Shown here piece after piece: positions 25,227 through 34,418 of a stretch of DNA of 64,000 bases. Position 1 is the stretch's first letter. Every line of letters starts with the position of its first letter. This DNA is from Deltaproteobacteria bacterium (GTDB lineage: Bacteria > Bdellovibrionota_B > Oligoflexia > Oligoflexales > Bog-1112). The position numbers were made by a program, and so were the translations under genes. The stretch is taken from contig JACPKR010000053.1 in NCBI GenBank assembly GCA_016186945.1, forward strand, positions 1 to 64,000, in the 5' to 3' direction. Below the pieces are notes generated by a model, which worked only from the letters and a program-made list of their open reading frames with translations, was not told the origin of the DNA and searched no databases.

Positions 25227-25679
25227 ATGTTGAGGAAAATGTTTGAACGAGTCTTTCTGTCATCTGTATTGTTTTCTGGTACCTCATTCGCAGCAAGTCC
25301 TGTTAACTTGGAGTGTGCGAACCATCAGTCATTAGCTTTTCAGGAAGTGCAGTCACCTTATGGAAAGTACAGAGTTTCGGGAGTCTTGCTTAGTAATCCT
25401 CCTGGTCTTTCGATTCCGTCATTTGGAGACACTGACTACAATGGTTGGGAACGTCTGGACTGGGTTAGTTATTGGAGCCAGAAAAAGCTTCTTGATTGCG
25501 TTTATCGGGTGCTGAACCCACGAGACGAAGAGCACTCCTTGTCAGCTTTGGAGGCAAGAATTCCTGCTGACCTGACGAATTGTAGACTGCTTGCCTATCC
25601 AAAGCATGGTGAACCTAAGGCAGAGGCACAGTGCGACGCGGTCCGTTTTCGCTGTGTGCTCCAATGCGAAAAGCAGTGA
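25227..25679 (+). CDS. Small Cys-rich secreted protein, function unknown
   Basis: 150 residues from ATG 25227 with GGGAGGA seven bases upstream; the longer frame from 25119 lacks support. Signal peptide MLRKMFERVFLSSVLFSGTSFA. Six Cys in the mature part (LECAN, LLDCVY, TNCRL, AQCDAVRFRCVLQCEKQ) suggest disulfides, which the VKOR-DsbA system upstream could form. No family recognised. Confidence 0.7.
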   Translation: MLRKMFERVFLSSVLFSGTSFAASPVNLECANHQSLAFQEVQSPYGKYRVSGVLLSNPPGLSIPSFGDTDYNGWERLDWVSYWSQKKLLDCVYRVLNPRDEEHSLSALEARIPADLTNCRLLAYPKHGEPKAEAQCDAVRFRCVLQCEKQ

Positions 25680-25690
25680 TCAGAGGTTTC

Positions 25691-27265
25691 TTAAATTCCG
25701 CTTTGCCCATAGTTTGGTAGAACTCTTGCACTTGGGTCGTTGACCTTACAATGTTGCCAGGCCTGGTTGGGCATCCAAAAATCTTTGATCAACTTGCTTT
25801 TCTTTGGGTAGTAAGACTCGAAACATTCCCTGTACATCAGAGATTCGGAGCTAAAGGGTGTGGCGTGGGGGAAGCGACATGCCAGCGTTTTCCCTTCCAT
25901 GGTTTTATAGAGGTTCGCAGCGTGGGACTTCAGACTGTCGACGAGGCTATGACCTACAGCATCGGAAAAGGCAGCTTTTTCGCGCATGAGAATGCTGACG
26001 GGCAGGTACTTACCCTTGGCAAACGCCTGACGAAGCAGGTATTTTCCAATGCCCCAGCGGTTGATTTTCAACTCGGGATGAATCGACATCACGTAGCTAA
26101 CAAAGTCTTTATCACTGAAAGGCACGCGTGCTTCCAACCCGTGAGCGCTTATGCATCGGTCGGCACGTAGAACATCGTACATATAAAGTTCACTGACACG
26201 TTTGACTGCTTCTTCCTGAAATGCCTGGGGAGAGGGTGCAAAATCGGTGTATTTGTAACCGAAAAGTTCGTCGCTGACTTCTCCGGTGAAGAGAACCTTG
26301 ACGTCGGTTGTTTCTCGAATTGCCTTACACAGAAGATACATTCCCATCGAAGCGCGAATGGTCGTGATATCCCAAGTTTCCAGAGCTTCGACTACGCGTG
26401 AGAGATTTGCCAAAACGTCTGATTCTGAAATTATCACTTCCTGGTGCTCTGTCCCTAAGAAATCCGCGGTTTCCCGCGCGTATTTTAGATCGATCGCATC
26501 ACTTTTCATCCCGATGGCGAAGGTTCGTATAGGGCGAGAACTGAACCTTTGCGCAATCGCACAGACCAGACTGGAGTCAAGTCCTCCGCTGAGCAGGAAG
26601 CCTACAGGAACATCCGCATGCAGGCGTTTGACCACCGCCGTCGTCAGCTTCTCGCGAATGTTCACCAGAACGTCGTCCAGGCCATCGACACACAGGGTAG
26701 GCGCAGGGTCCCAGTAGCGGACAAATCGTTCACCATCGAAATAGTGCCCGGGCGGGAAAGGGGAAATGTCCTCGCAAAGGTTTTGGAGCGCCTTGACTTC
26801 TGAAGCGAACAAAATGCCAGCATCGGCGGCGTATCCATAAAACATGGGCCTGATCCCAAGGGGGTCCCGGCCTGCGACGAACCTTTTCTTCTTCTGATCC
26901 CACAGGACAAAAGCAAATTCGCCGTCTAAAAGATCCAGCAATGTTTCAAGGCCGTAACGTTTATACAAAGGTAGAAGAAGTTCGCAGTCCGAGTGGGATT
27001 CAAAGTCATAGTCTGCGAGACTCTTCAAGTGTTCGAAATTATAGATTTCTCCGTTACAGACAACTTTGTCACCGTCGGCGTTGATGAACGGCTGCATTCC
27101 TTTCGAGGAGGTATCCATGATGGCAAGTCTATGAAAACCCATGATCGCGTTTTCAAACTTTATGACACGAGTGTCATCTGGACCTCGATGTTTGATGCTA
27201 GCAAAAGCTTTTTGGAAAGCCTCAACACTTAGACTCTGACCATGGTAGACCATAAAACCGCACAT
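25691..27265 (-). CDS. asnB: Asparagine synthetase (glutamine-hydrolysing)
   Basis: 524 residues from the ATG at 27265, giving MCGF with Cys2 as the amidotransferase nucleophile; the frame extends upstream into repeat A7 but that part is not protein. The glutaminase domain includes IKHRGPDD and GNGEIYNF-like VVCNGEIYNF; the synthetase domain has the PP-loop SGGLDSSL, then FTGEVSDELFGYKYTDF and EARVPFSDK. It makes asparagine from aspartate, glutamine and ATP. Insertion A7 lies about 80 bp upstream and may have moved the promoter. Confidence 0.96.
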   Translation of the reverse strand: MCGFMVYHGQSLSVEAFQKAFASIKHRGPDDTRVIKFENAIMGFHRLAIMDTSSKGMQPFINADGDKVVCNGEIYNFEHLKSLADYDFESHSDCELLLPLYKRYGLETLLDLLDGEFAFVLWDQKKKRFVAGRDPLGIRPMFYGYAADAGILFASEVKALQNLCEDISPFPPGHYFDGERFVRYWDPAPTLCVDGLDDVLVNIREKLTTAVVKRLHADVPVGFLLSGGLDSSLVCAIAQRFSSRPIRTFAIGMKSDAIDLKYARETADFLGTEHQEVIISESDVLANLSRVVEALETWDITTIRASMGMYLLCKAIRETTDVKVLFTGEVSDELFGYKYTDFAPSPQAFQEEAVKRVSELYMYDVLRADRCISAHGLEARVPFSDKDFVSYVMSIHPELKINRWGIGKYLLRQAFAKGKYLPVSILMREKAAFSDAVGHSLVDSLKSHAANLYKTMEGKTLACRFPHATPFSSESLMYRECFESYYPKKSKLIKDFWMPNQAWQHCKVNDPSARVLPNYGQSGI

Positions 27266-27339
27266 CGCCTGTCCCTGTAAAAATTGAAGGTGGCGTCCTT
27301 TATACTCATATTTTTTTATCTGGCGATAGTGGTTTTTGT

Positions 27340-27347
27340 CTGAAGGT
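27340..27347 (+). repeat. Target-site duplication of A7, left copy (second copy 27494-27501)
   Basis: CTGAAGGT directly abuts both ends of element A7, an exact 8-bp direct repeat. Confidence 0.9.
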
Positions 27348-27493
27348 GTAATGCGTAAGCCACGCGGGGCAAGGAGGTGGTTTGGAGGAAACTGCGCAGC
27401 TGGTTCCTCCAAGAAAAATCATGGGGGAGCGACGGTTCCCTCGCCCCCCCAAACCCCCCTCTCCCTATTTGCCCCAAGTGGCTTACGCATTAC
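27348..27493 (-). mobile_element. Family A element, full-length copy A7 with 8-bp target duplication
   Basis: 146 bp, ends GTAATGCGTAAGCC and GGCTTACGCATTAC, core hairpin 27383-27412, then a G-run/C-run hairpin arm and C-rich tract. Flanked by CTGAAGGT on both sides. No coding capacity. Confidence 0.95.
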
Positions 27494-27507
27494 CTGAAGG
27501 TCGGGGC

Positions 27508-28839
27508 TTACAACTGACGTTTTCCTTTTCTCGCGATCTTGGGGAAAAACACATGCCCGCCGGTCGAAGATTTGAAGGACAGAGCAGAGGTCAAATAGCC
27601 GTTCAATGTTAGGATCGTCAGCCTCACAACAGGCCATTTGGAAATCTGATAGACAAAAGTTCCTGCGATAAGAAGGCGTAGCGTGGACGACAGACCAAAG
27701 ATCGAAATGTAGGAATAATCCTGCTTGAGCAGCCACGCACCGACTGACGCTCCCAGGATCGCGAAGAAATTCATGATGGCCATATGGATTCCCAAATACT
27801 TGCGCGATGAGGTCTTAATAAAGTTCTGCACGATCAAGATGGTTGACAGATCAAAGCCTCCCCAGACAATCCCGGCGCAGAATTGTAACATTGCGATATA
27901 GGTGAAGTCCGACGACAGGGTCCAAAGCAGGGGTAGAATGGAGATGCAAAGGCTTGAAATCTGCAGACCGATGAACGGCATCATGCCAAATGAGGCCCTC
28001 GACCAAACACCCAGAAAGAGCGATCGTCCTATCAATGCCATTCCTGTGACGACAGAAAAATCCCACATCGAGAATTTCAACTCGTTCACCATATACGGTA
28101 GGAAAAACGGTGAGCAAAGAAACACGGCAAACTTAAATATGCCTGTCCAAAAAATCGACAATTTCAGAATCTTCTGAAACGTCTCTCCTGAAAAATCGAC
28201 TTTCTCTCCCCCAAGGACAGCCCTAGGATTCAAAGGCAGACGAGTCTGATACAGACTGAGTTTCAACACAAAAGAAAGTAACAATTGGCAAGCAAGAGAA
28301 AGGAAACGGGCCGCCAGGCCGACAATGAAAATCCAAGTGACCGGCAATTCAGGAAATTGGAAAAACACATAAGCCAGACAGAGAAAAAACGAAACGGTCA
28401 CCAGACTTACAAAGCTGCTACGGCGTGATATGAACCTGCGAAACAACTTTGCAGGAACATGGTTAGACATCCAGTCCAGCCAGAGCGGGGAGGCACTCAA
28501 TCCACCCATCCAGTAAACGCACAACGACGCGAAGAGTATCCGAAACTCATGATCCTTATGCACGTAATATAGAAGCCCACCCATGCCAAGAACCTGCGTT
28601 GACATCGCTACCACAATGCCATGACGAACCTGCTCGTTTTTTAACAGCCACGGGATGGCCCACTGACAGGCAGCTCCTAAAAGGAGAGGGACTGTCGAAA
28701 CTAGCGAGATTTGAACCGAACTTAAGCCGTACTTGACCGCTAAATAGAGGGCAAAACTCTCTGACGAGGCTACCATCAGCGCATAGAAGAACGCTTCCCA
28801 GTAGCTCAGGAAGAACATTTTTTTTGAAGGCAGGTGCAT
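27508..28839 (-). CDS. MFS-type membrane transporter
   Basis: 443 residues from ATG 28839 (MHLPSKKMFF); a longer frame runs back into repeat A8 and is not used. About twelve hydrophobic segments, with an arginine-rich loop (AKLFRRFISRRSSF) between helices 4 and 5, as in the major facilitator superfamily. Substrate unknown. It lies between asnB and a large lipoprotein gene, each neighbour separated by a family A element. Confidence 0.8.
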   Translation of the reverse strand: MHLPSKKMFFLSYWEAFFYALMVASSESFALYLAVKYGLSSVQISLVSTVPLLLGAACQWAIPWLLKNEQVRHGIVVAMSTQVLGMGGLLYYVHKDHEFRILFASLCVYWMGGLSASPLWLDWMSNHVPAKLFRRFISRRSSFVSLVTVSFFLCLAYVFFQFPELPVTWIFIVGLAARFLSLACQLLLSFVLKLSLYQTRLPLNPRAVLGGEKVDFSGETFQKILKLSIFWTGIFKFAVFLCSPFFLPYMVNELKFSMWDFSVVTGMALIGRSLFLGVWSRASFGMMPFIGLQISSLCISILPLLWTLSSDFTYIAMLQFCAGIVWGGFDLSTILIVQNFIKTSSRKYLGIHMAIMNFFAILGASVGAWLLKQDYSYISIFGLSSTLRLLIAGTFVYQISKWPVVRLTILTLNGYLTSALSFKSSTGGHVFFPKIARKGKRQL

Positions 28840-28854
28840 ACCTACTTCTTCACC

Positions 28855-28930
28855 GCATGGGGCAAGGAGGTGTTTTGGAGGAAACTGCGCAGATGGTTCC
28901 TCCATTTGCCACAAACAGCTTACGGATTAC
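28855..28930 (-). repeat. Family A shortened copy A8
   Basis: GGGGCAAGGAGGTG, core hairpin, then directly TTTGCCACAAACAGCTTACGGATTAC: the G-rich/C-rich arm is deleted and one terminus is degenerate. Confidence 0.85.
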
Positions 28931-28931
28931 T

Positions 28932-30968
28932 TCAATCCCGGCAATTATCTAGCAGGAGATTGTTTTGCACGTCAAAATAGGCTTTCTGAATCTTCCGTCC
29001 CTGCTGATACAGCTCCGTATAACGTCCCATGAACGTGTTCTGAGCATCGGAGGAGGCTAAGGCAAGCTCCCTCGTTCCCAGATAGGCGACAAAGGCAGAC
29101 ACTCCTACACCTGCCAACCAAGGGAAGGCAGCTGCAAGTTTGGCTTTGACGTTTCCATATTTTAGCTCTTCCATTGTGTAGGCTCGACTCTTGGCGACGG
29201 TCTGAGCTTCAAGATCCACTTGCAAGCCTCGAAGTGTTTCCGTGTCCCCGGATTCAAACCTCCTTAGATCGTCCTCTGTCCAGTCGGTCGGTTTGAGTTC
29301 ACGATGGGCATCAACAAAGTCTTTAACACCTTTGTAGCCTCCCGCCACAAACCCGAGGGTCCCCCCAACGGCAAAGCCCCCGGCTATGGCACCGAGTCTT
29401 CCTCCCGGTATCGGGAGTAGAGGGAAATAGCCCAGCACGACACCTACCCCTGCCCCGAGCACAGCCATCGCCGTAACTTTTTCCCTTCCCTTTGCAAATG
29501 CCGTTGTCGCCAGCCCTGTGAGATAGTTCTCCCACGAATTTCTTTTTGTTCTCAGTGTGGCCGCTATCTCCTTTTTTTTTGCTTGGATCGTTTGTTCGAA
29601 ATTTTGAGTACCGATTTGTCCGTATTTTTGAGCTTTTTGTCTTAGATCGCCGATAAGTTCCTTGTGCTGCATGGATCTTTGAAGTCGTCTGTATGGGGAT
29701 TCCCACTCCAACCCCCTCCAAGACGGGATATCTTCAAAGCTCTCGCGTATGCTCCAGAGGGGTAGGGCTTTATTATAAACTTGGACAATTTCCGTCATTC
29801 TCCGCCATGCGGTTTCGCTATTTAAAGTTCCTTCTTGAATCTCCCTTTTTAGTGTCTCGAATTGTTCCACCATCCGCTGATCGCCACCCCAACCCCACAC
29901 TGGTTGCCAGTGAACAATGATGAAATCCAAATCCCAGACTATCCGTGCTTTAACATTCGCTTCAGTCCCTGAAATAAAGTCAGGGTCGGTTCGATGCTTA
30001 AGGATGTCGTCCAGCTCTTTATTTTCGATTTCGAGTCTGGCCACTTCGATTGCCTCTCTCTTTTTGTCCAGCAGGAAAATCTCTTTACCCAGTTCTTTTG
30101 CATGCTCGGAGACGGTATTTTTCATAGCCAGGTAGGCTTGTAATCCACTGAGGTAGATTCCTGAAGCTCCGATACCTAGAAAAAGAAGGCCCATAAGAGG
30201 AGAGCGGGTATAGACGATAACGGGGGTGGCTTCCTTTTTATCTTTCTCTTTCTCCGGCTCGGGGGTCAGCAATTCCGGGTGGGTTTGTGAGATATCGTCC
30301 AAGACCATCAGTTCACGCGAGAGCAGCGTTTCGCTACAGACGTTTGGCCCTGTGTATTCCAGAAAATTCTGGATTTGAACATAGAGGGGAGATCCCCTGT
30401 CGTCCTCGTTAGCAAGATAGTCCTTCATAATGCGTCTCATGTTGCCGCATATGCCGATCATTTTTTCCCGCAGGCGGGTTTGTTTGGCGAGAAGACTTCT
30501 TGCCTGATCGGAGACTTGCTTAGCGGCAAAGTCCTTCTCTTCTGATTCTGGTCCGCACTGGGCAGTGGCTTTATCGTAATCTGGATAGACGCAGGCACGA
30601 GCTACGACCGTATAATCACCTGGACCAGGAGCAGCGATGAGGGGGCTGAGGTCGAGGAAAGATGCTTGCCAGCACGGTCCTCCCGCTTTGGGACAGAGGC
30701 TATATTCAAAGTAGTCGACATCCTTGTCAGATGTTTTTACACGCAGCAAGGCCGCTTCGTCGGAGGTACAGATTCTTTGGGGGAAAACTTCCAGATCGGG
30801 GGCTATCAGACTTTCGGGATGGACAACACGCTCAGGTCGAAGTTCTGGAACTCCTTGTTTTGGTGTGGTAAGCTGGGTTTGTTCCCGCAGGTGTCTTGAA
30901 CTTTTTTGCATACAGGAACAGAGTTGTAGAAGCAGAAAGCAAGAGAGGATTTGAAGTATTTTTTGCAT
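28932..30968 (-). CDS. Large lipoprotein, function unknown
   Basis: 678 residues from ATG 30968, where a lipoprotein signal starts (MQKILQILSCFLLLQLCSC, lipobox LCSC); an upstream in-frame Met would put this signal internally. One likely membrane helix near 250-275 (LMGLLFLGIGASGIYLSGLQAYLA), a charged helical middle, a Gly-rich double hydrophobic stretch (~530-580, GVGVVLGYF..., GGFAVGGTLGFVAGG) and a last helix near 630. No family recognised. The Gly-rich hydrophobic hairpins resemble Gly-zipper membrane segments. Confidence 0.7.
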   Translation of the reverse strand: MQKILQILSCFLLLQLCSCMQKSSRHLREQTQLTTPKQGVPELRPERVVHPESLIAPDLEVFPQRICTSDEAALLRVKTSDKDVDYFEYSLCPKAGGPCWQASFLDLSPLIAAPGPGDYTVVARACVYPDYDKATAQCGPESEEKDFAAKQVSDQARSLLAKQTRLREKMIGICGNMRRIMKDYLANEDDRGSPLYVQIQNFLEYTGPNVCSETLLSRELMVLDDISQTHPELLTPEPEKEKDKKEATPVIVYTRSPLMGLLFLGIGASGIYLSGLQAYLAMKNTVSEHAKELGKEIFLLDKKREAIEVARLEIENKELDDILKHRTDPDFISGTEANVKARIVWDLDFIIVHWQPVWGWGGDQRMVEQFETLKREIQEGTLNSETAWRRMTEIVQVYNKALPLWSIRESFEDIPSWRGLEWESPYRRLQRSMQHKELIGDLRQKAQKYGQIGTQNFEQTIQAKKKEIAATLRTKRNSWENYLTGLATTAFAKGREKVTAMAVLGAGVGVVLGYFPLLPIPGGRLGAIAGGFAVGGTLGFVAGGYKGVKDFVDAHRELKPTDWTEDDLRRFESGDTETLRGLQVDLEAQTVAKSRAYTMEELKYGNVKAKLAAAFPWLAGVGVSAFVAYLGTRELALASSDAQNTFMGRYTELYQQGRKIQKAYFDVQNNLLLDNCRD

Positions 30969-31023
30969 TAATTTTCTCGTAGATGTTCTTAAGTCTACCT
31001 TATCAGAAATTTCCATTTTTAGC

Positions 31024-32364
31024 ATGGGCCCGCTGAGGCAAGGACTTTTGCCACTAGTCTTCTTGTTGGGGATGGGGGAGCTTTGGGGAGCGGTCATTGC
31101 CATCAAGGCTGGCAGCATCATTGATCCAGCGAAAGGTCTTCAGTTCGATGCGCACACGATTGTGATTCGCGATGGAATCATTGAGAGCATTGTGAAACAT
31201 GCAGACGTTCCCCACGGGGTGTCTGTCATTGATCTTTCGCACTCCACGCTTCTTCCTGGTCTCATCGACTGCCATACGCATTTGGTTGGAGATGCGGGAG
31301 ACCTGGATCCTCACATGATCCTCAGTAAATCAACCGCACAGGTCGCGTACGAATCACTTCCCAACGCGCGCAAGACATTGGAGGCAGGGTTTACAACGGT
31401 GAGGGATGTAGGAACCTATCGTGCTCTTACCGATCTTGCGCTTCGTGACGCTATCTCCCGGGGCCATGTGAAAGGACCACGCATGTTTGTAGCGGGAGCC
31501 TACCTTACGACATCGGGAGGGGCTGGCGCTCTGACGGGTTTGGCGCCCGACGTGGTGCTTCCACAAAATTTGCGTTTTGGGATTGCCGATGGGGTTAACG
31601 AGGTCCGCAAGGTTGTGCGTACGTTAGCGAATTACGGGGTAGACTTCATCAAGATCCTTGCCTCCGGTGCGGTCCTGACACATGGTAGCCGACCGACTTC
31701 TGAAGAGTTTAGTTTTGAAGAGCTGAAGGCTGCTGTGGACGAAGCGAGGCGCCATGGGTTGAAGGTTGCCGCTCATGCCCACTCCGCGCAGGGGATCAAG
31801 AACGCAGTCCTTGCGGGAGCGGTTTCCATAGAGCATGGTAGTATGCTTGATGACGAAGGCATGACACTCATGAAGGAGAAGGGAACGTTTCTTGTGGCGG
31901 ACATTTACAACGATGACTACATTTCTGGAAATCATGGAGAGATGCCGAAAGAATTTGTCCAGAAAGAAAAAAGTCTTGGGATGATACAGAGGAACAATTT
32001 TGCAAAGGCAGTGAAACGAGGTGTCCGCATTGCTTTTGGAACCGATGCGGGCGCCTTTCCCCACGGAGACAATGCGAAGCAGTTTGGTTACATGGTGGAC
32101 TATGGGATGACGCCCATGCAGGCGATCCAATCAGCCACCGTTTGGGCTGCTGAACTTCTAGGTAAGGAAGACAGCCTGGGATCGCTGGCTCCTGGAAAGA
32201 TAGCCGACATTATAGCAACGCCGGAAAATCCTTTGACGAACATTAAAACTCTGGAGAATGTGACCTTTGTCATGAAAGAGGGAGTCGTTTACCTCCATCG
32301 CACACGTAAAGGCCAAGATCCCGCTACAAAACCCGTTTATCAAATCTTGTCGGTGGAGATGTAA
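31024..32364 (+). CDS. Secreted metal-dependent amidohydrolase (imidazolonepropionase/prolidase-like)
   Basis: 446 residues. N-terminal signal sequence (LLPLVFLLGMGELWG). Metal ligands are all visible: HTH in DCHTHLVGD (~82-86), Lys in VDFIKILASG (~215), His in AAHAHSAQG and IEHGSM, Asp in GTDAGAFPHG. This is the signature of the secreted Xaa-Pro dipeptidase-like group of the amidohydrolase superfamily. Substrate cannot be read. A 66-bp near-copy of its 3' region lies at 34319-34384. Confidence 0.9.
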   Translation: MGPLRQGLLPLVFLLGMGELWGAVIAIKAGSIIDPAKGLQFDAHTIVIRDGIIESIVKHADVPHGVSVIDLSHSTLLPGLIDCHTHLVGDAGDLDPHMILSKSTAQVAYESLPNARKTLEAGFTTVRDVGTYRALTDLALRDAISRGHVKGPRMFVAGAYLTTSGGAGALTGLAPDVVLPQNLRFGIADGVNEVRKVVRTLANYGVDFIKILASGAVLTHGSRPTSEEFSFEELKAAVDEARRHGLKVAAHAHSAQGIKNAVLAGAVSIEHGSMLDDEGMTLMKEKGTFLVADIYNDDYISGNHGEMPKEFVQKEKSLGMIQRNNFAKAVKRGVRIAFGTDAGAFPHGDNAKQFGYMVDYGMTPMQAIQSATVWAAELLGKEDSLGSLAPGKIADIIATPENPLTNIKTLENVTFVMKEGVVYLHRTRKGQDPATKPVYQILSVEM

Positions 32365-32535
32365 AACTTCAATCATTCTTAGATGGCATTTGTCGAGAAC
32401 GTCTTGCAATTTTTGCAGAAGATTTACGCGTACTCGGATTCAATGAGAGGTATGACCAGATCTAGTGGATGAGCAGAATCAGGCGGTGTAGTATAACCCT
32501 GATTTATACAAACAAATGTATGGGAGAGGTACACC

Positions 32536-32997
32536 ATGGGTAAGAGTAGCATTGAGGACAGAGTTGTTCCAGCCGTTTCATTGGTCGGTTTTTAGGATGA
32601 GTTGACAGCGTTTTTGAGAGCTGGAGCACGACGTATGTTGCAGGCAGCAATTGAAGCTGAAGTTGCTGAGTATATCCCGGCTAACCAAGATGAGCGTGAT
32701 CTTTCCGGTCATCGTTTAGTTGTTCGTAATGGGCATCACCCTGAGCGGTCGATTCAAACAGGTATAGGCGCGATAACCGTGAAAAAGCCCAAAGTCAATG
32801 ATAAGAGGGTCGATAAATTTGGTGAGTGCATCCACTTCCAAAGCAGCATCCTTCCACCGTACCTCAAGAGAACCAAGAGTATTGAGGATCTGGTCCCTTG
32901 GCTCTATTTGCGCGGTATTTCCACCGGCGATTTTCCCCATGCACGCGAAGCGTTGTTTGGCAAGAACGCCTCCGGCCTATCCTCACTAATTGCATAA
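32536..32997 (+). pseudogene. IS256/Mutator-family transposase, broken N-terminal fragment
   Basis: From ATG 32536 the frame reads MGKSSIEDRVV..., hits an in-frame TAG at 32593-32595, then continues as DELTAFLRAGARRMLQAAIEAE..., RNGHHPERSIQTGIGAITVKKPK and PWLYLRGISTGDFPHA, unmistakable IS256-type transposase N-terminus. It ends after ~150 codons, where ~400 are expected, so the DDE domain is missing. 32365-32535 is non-coding and probably the left end of the element; 32998-33077 may be another scrap. Confidence 0.85.
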
Positions 32998-33077
32998 GGA
33001 TACTTTGAGATAACGAGTCGTCCACGAAAATACCCTGGAAAAGTTGCTGCCGCAGTATTCCACCATTGTCTGTTACG

Positions 33078-34259
33078 TTACGGCTTCTTCTTGCTTTGCT
33101 CCCATTTTTCCAGATGCCCTTCAATGCTTAAGTCATTCTCATGTTCGATAAAAGGAACACCGGGAAGATACTGTTCGGCGGCCTTCTTCACTTCGTCAAA
33201 TTGGTCGGAATTTGCGGCAAGCATGACGGCAACAAGGTATGATTTTAGCGGCACCGGGTCGTAAAGGACTATCTCGTTGTTTGCAAGTCGGGGTATATTT
33301 TGAACGTCTTTTCGATCTTTCAAAAATTGCTCGAATTGAGATGGACTCGAGCATTTTGAGAGGCTACGTACGACAAAACTTCCAAAGTTGTGATCGATGG
33401 ACCAATGATAAGTCACTTTCGGATCATCGAGCAGGGAAGTTTTGAAAACCATCACGACCGGACCGTAGTATAAACCTTGATGAGTAGTACGATCTTCGTC
33501 TATGGCTTCAATAAATTTGAACGGACCGAACCTCGCTCCAGCGACATTAAGTGTGCCATCTTTGGCTTGGGAGATGAAGCCGTTGATGCTCGTCGTATGA
33601 ATGAGATAATCAACTTCATATTTTTTTGCCAAGTCTGCACGCTGGAGCATCACACCCCAGCTTTTGTCGAAGTGCTTGTGCTCATAGGAGGTGTATCCCA
33701 CAAAGTATGCGCAATTATACTCCCGGTCTGAATGTTCATAAAAGTGGGTAAAAAAATCCGGGCGATTCTTGTAGGCATAGATACGCGTCATGCCCTGCCA
33801 TGCACCTTCGGAACGAGCCCAGACGCGCGTTAATTCGGCGTAAATCATTTTTTTCGCCCACGGATCGTGAATCGATGCTAACTCTGTTTGAAAGTCTTTT
33901 TCGCCGTATTCAAAAAAAGACTTTGTGTATAAATTGCGCGCAATGTGACTTGCCGCGCAGTGAGGATTCTTTTGACACTCCGAGAGGTTGTCTGCCTTCT
34001 CACCTAACTCCCATTGTTTGCATAGTTCGGCTGCATTCTTAAGGTGTCCCAGATCATCGCAGGAGTCCTTTCTTTTTCCCTCTGCCGCATAACAAGCATC
34101 AAGCAGTTTTGCATTACGTTCTTTGTCAGTGGAAAATGTTTGTTCACACGCAGTCTCCGCACTACCTGCTCCAAATGTACGTGCAGAAATGACCAGTGTG
34201 ATGAAGATTCCGGCGCCCCACATATAGACCCTCACTCGTGATGATTGTTTCCTCATCAT
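33078..34259 (-). CDS. Secreted protein, function unknown
   Basis: 393 residues. N-terminal signal/anchor (MWGAGIFITLVISARTFG) after a basic start; eight or so Cys in the first 110 residues (ETACEQ, LDACYAA, DSCDDL, LCKQW, SECQKNPHCAASH) suggest a disulfide-rich domain. The central part has YGPVVMVFKTSLLDDP and HWSIDHNFGSF. No family recognised. It is flanked by transposase wreckage and an amidohydrolase scrap, so it may be a late arrival. Confidence 0.7.
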   Translation of the reverse strand: MMRKQSSRVRVYMWGAGIFITLVISARTFGAGSAETACEQTFSTDKERNAKLLDACYAAEGKRKDSCDDLGHLKNAAELCKQWELGEKADNLSECQKNPHCAASHIARNLYTKSFFEYGEKDFQTELASIHDPWAKKMIYAELTRVWARSEGAWQGMTRIYAYKNRPDFFTHFYEHSDREYNCAYFVGYTSYEHKHFDKSWGVMLQRADLAKKYEVDYLIHTTSINGFISQAKDGTLNVAGARFGPFKFIEAIDEDRTTHQGLYYGPVVMVFKTSLLDDPKVTYHWSIDHNFGSFVVRSLSKCSSPSQFEQFLKDRKDVQNIPRLANNEIVLYDPVPLKSYLVAVMLAANSDQFDEVKKAAEQYLPGVPFIEHENDLSIEGHLEKWEQSKKKP

Positions 34260-34318
34260 TGGATCAGGAAAGATTAAGGTTGGAAAGGGGTTTTACAAGG
34301 CGTAGGGTTTGGCCTATA

Positions 34319-34384
34319 CAGGCGATCCAATCGGCTGCCGTTTGGGCTGCTGAACTTCTAGGCAAGGAAGACAGCCTGGGATCT
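34319..34384 (+). pseudogene. Duplicated fragment of the amidohydrolase gene
   Basis: 61 of 66 bases match 32119-32184 inside the intact amidohydrolase gene. Three of the five differences lie in the codons for SATV/SAAV, as expected for a diverged paralogue rather than a recent copy. No frame remains around it. Confidence 0.85.
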
Positions 34385-34418
34385 CTATCAAATCCTGTAA
34401 TTTAGGGGTTAAATTCTT

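Noticed and set aside
25691-27412. Longer asparagine synthetase beginning MEEPAAQFPPNHLL
   Set aside because: That start lies inside the family A core repeat, and Cys2 of MCGF must be exposed after Met removal for the enzyme to work. The same peptide recurs in front of other frames only because the repeat is open.
27508-28914. MFS permease start at MWQMEEPSAQ
   Set aside because: Those residues come from repeat A8; MHLPSKK at 28839 fits a membrane protein start.
32998-33077. Second transposase fragment on the minus strand
   Set aside because: Too short and ambiguous to assign to a family.
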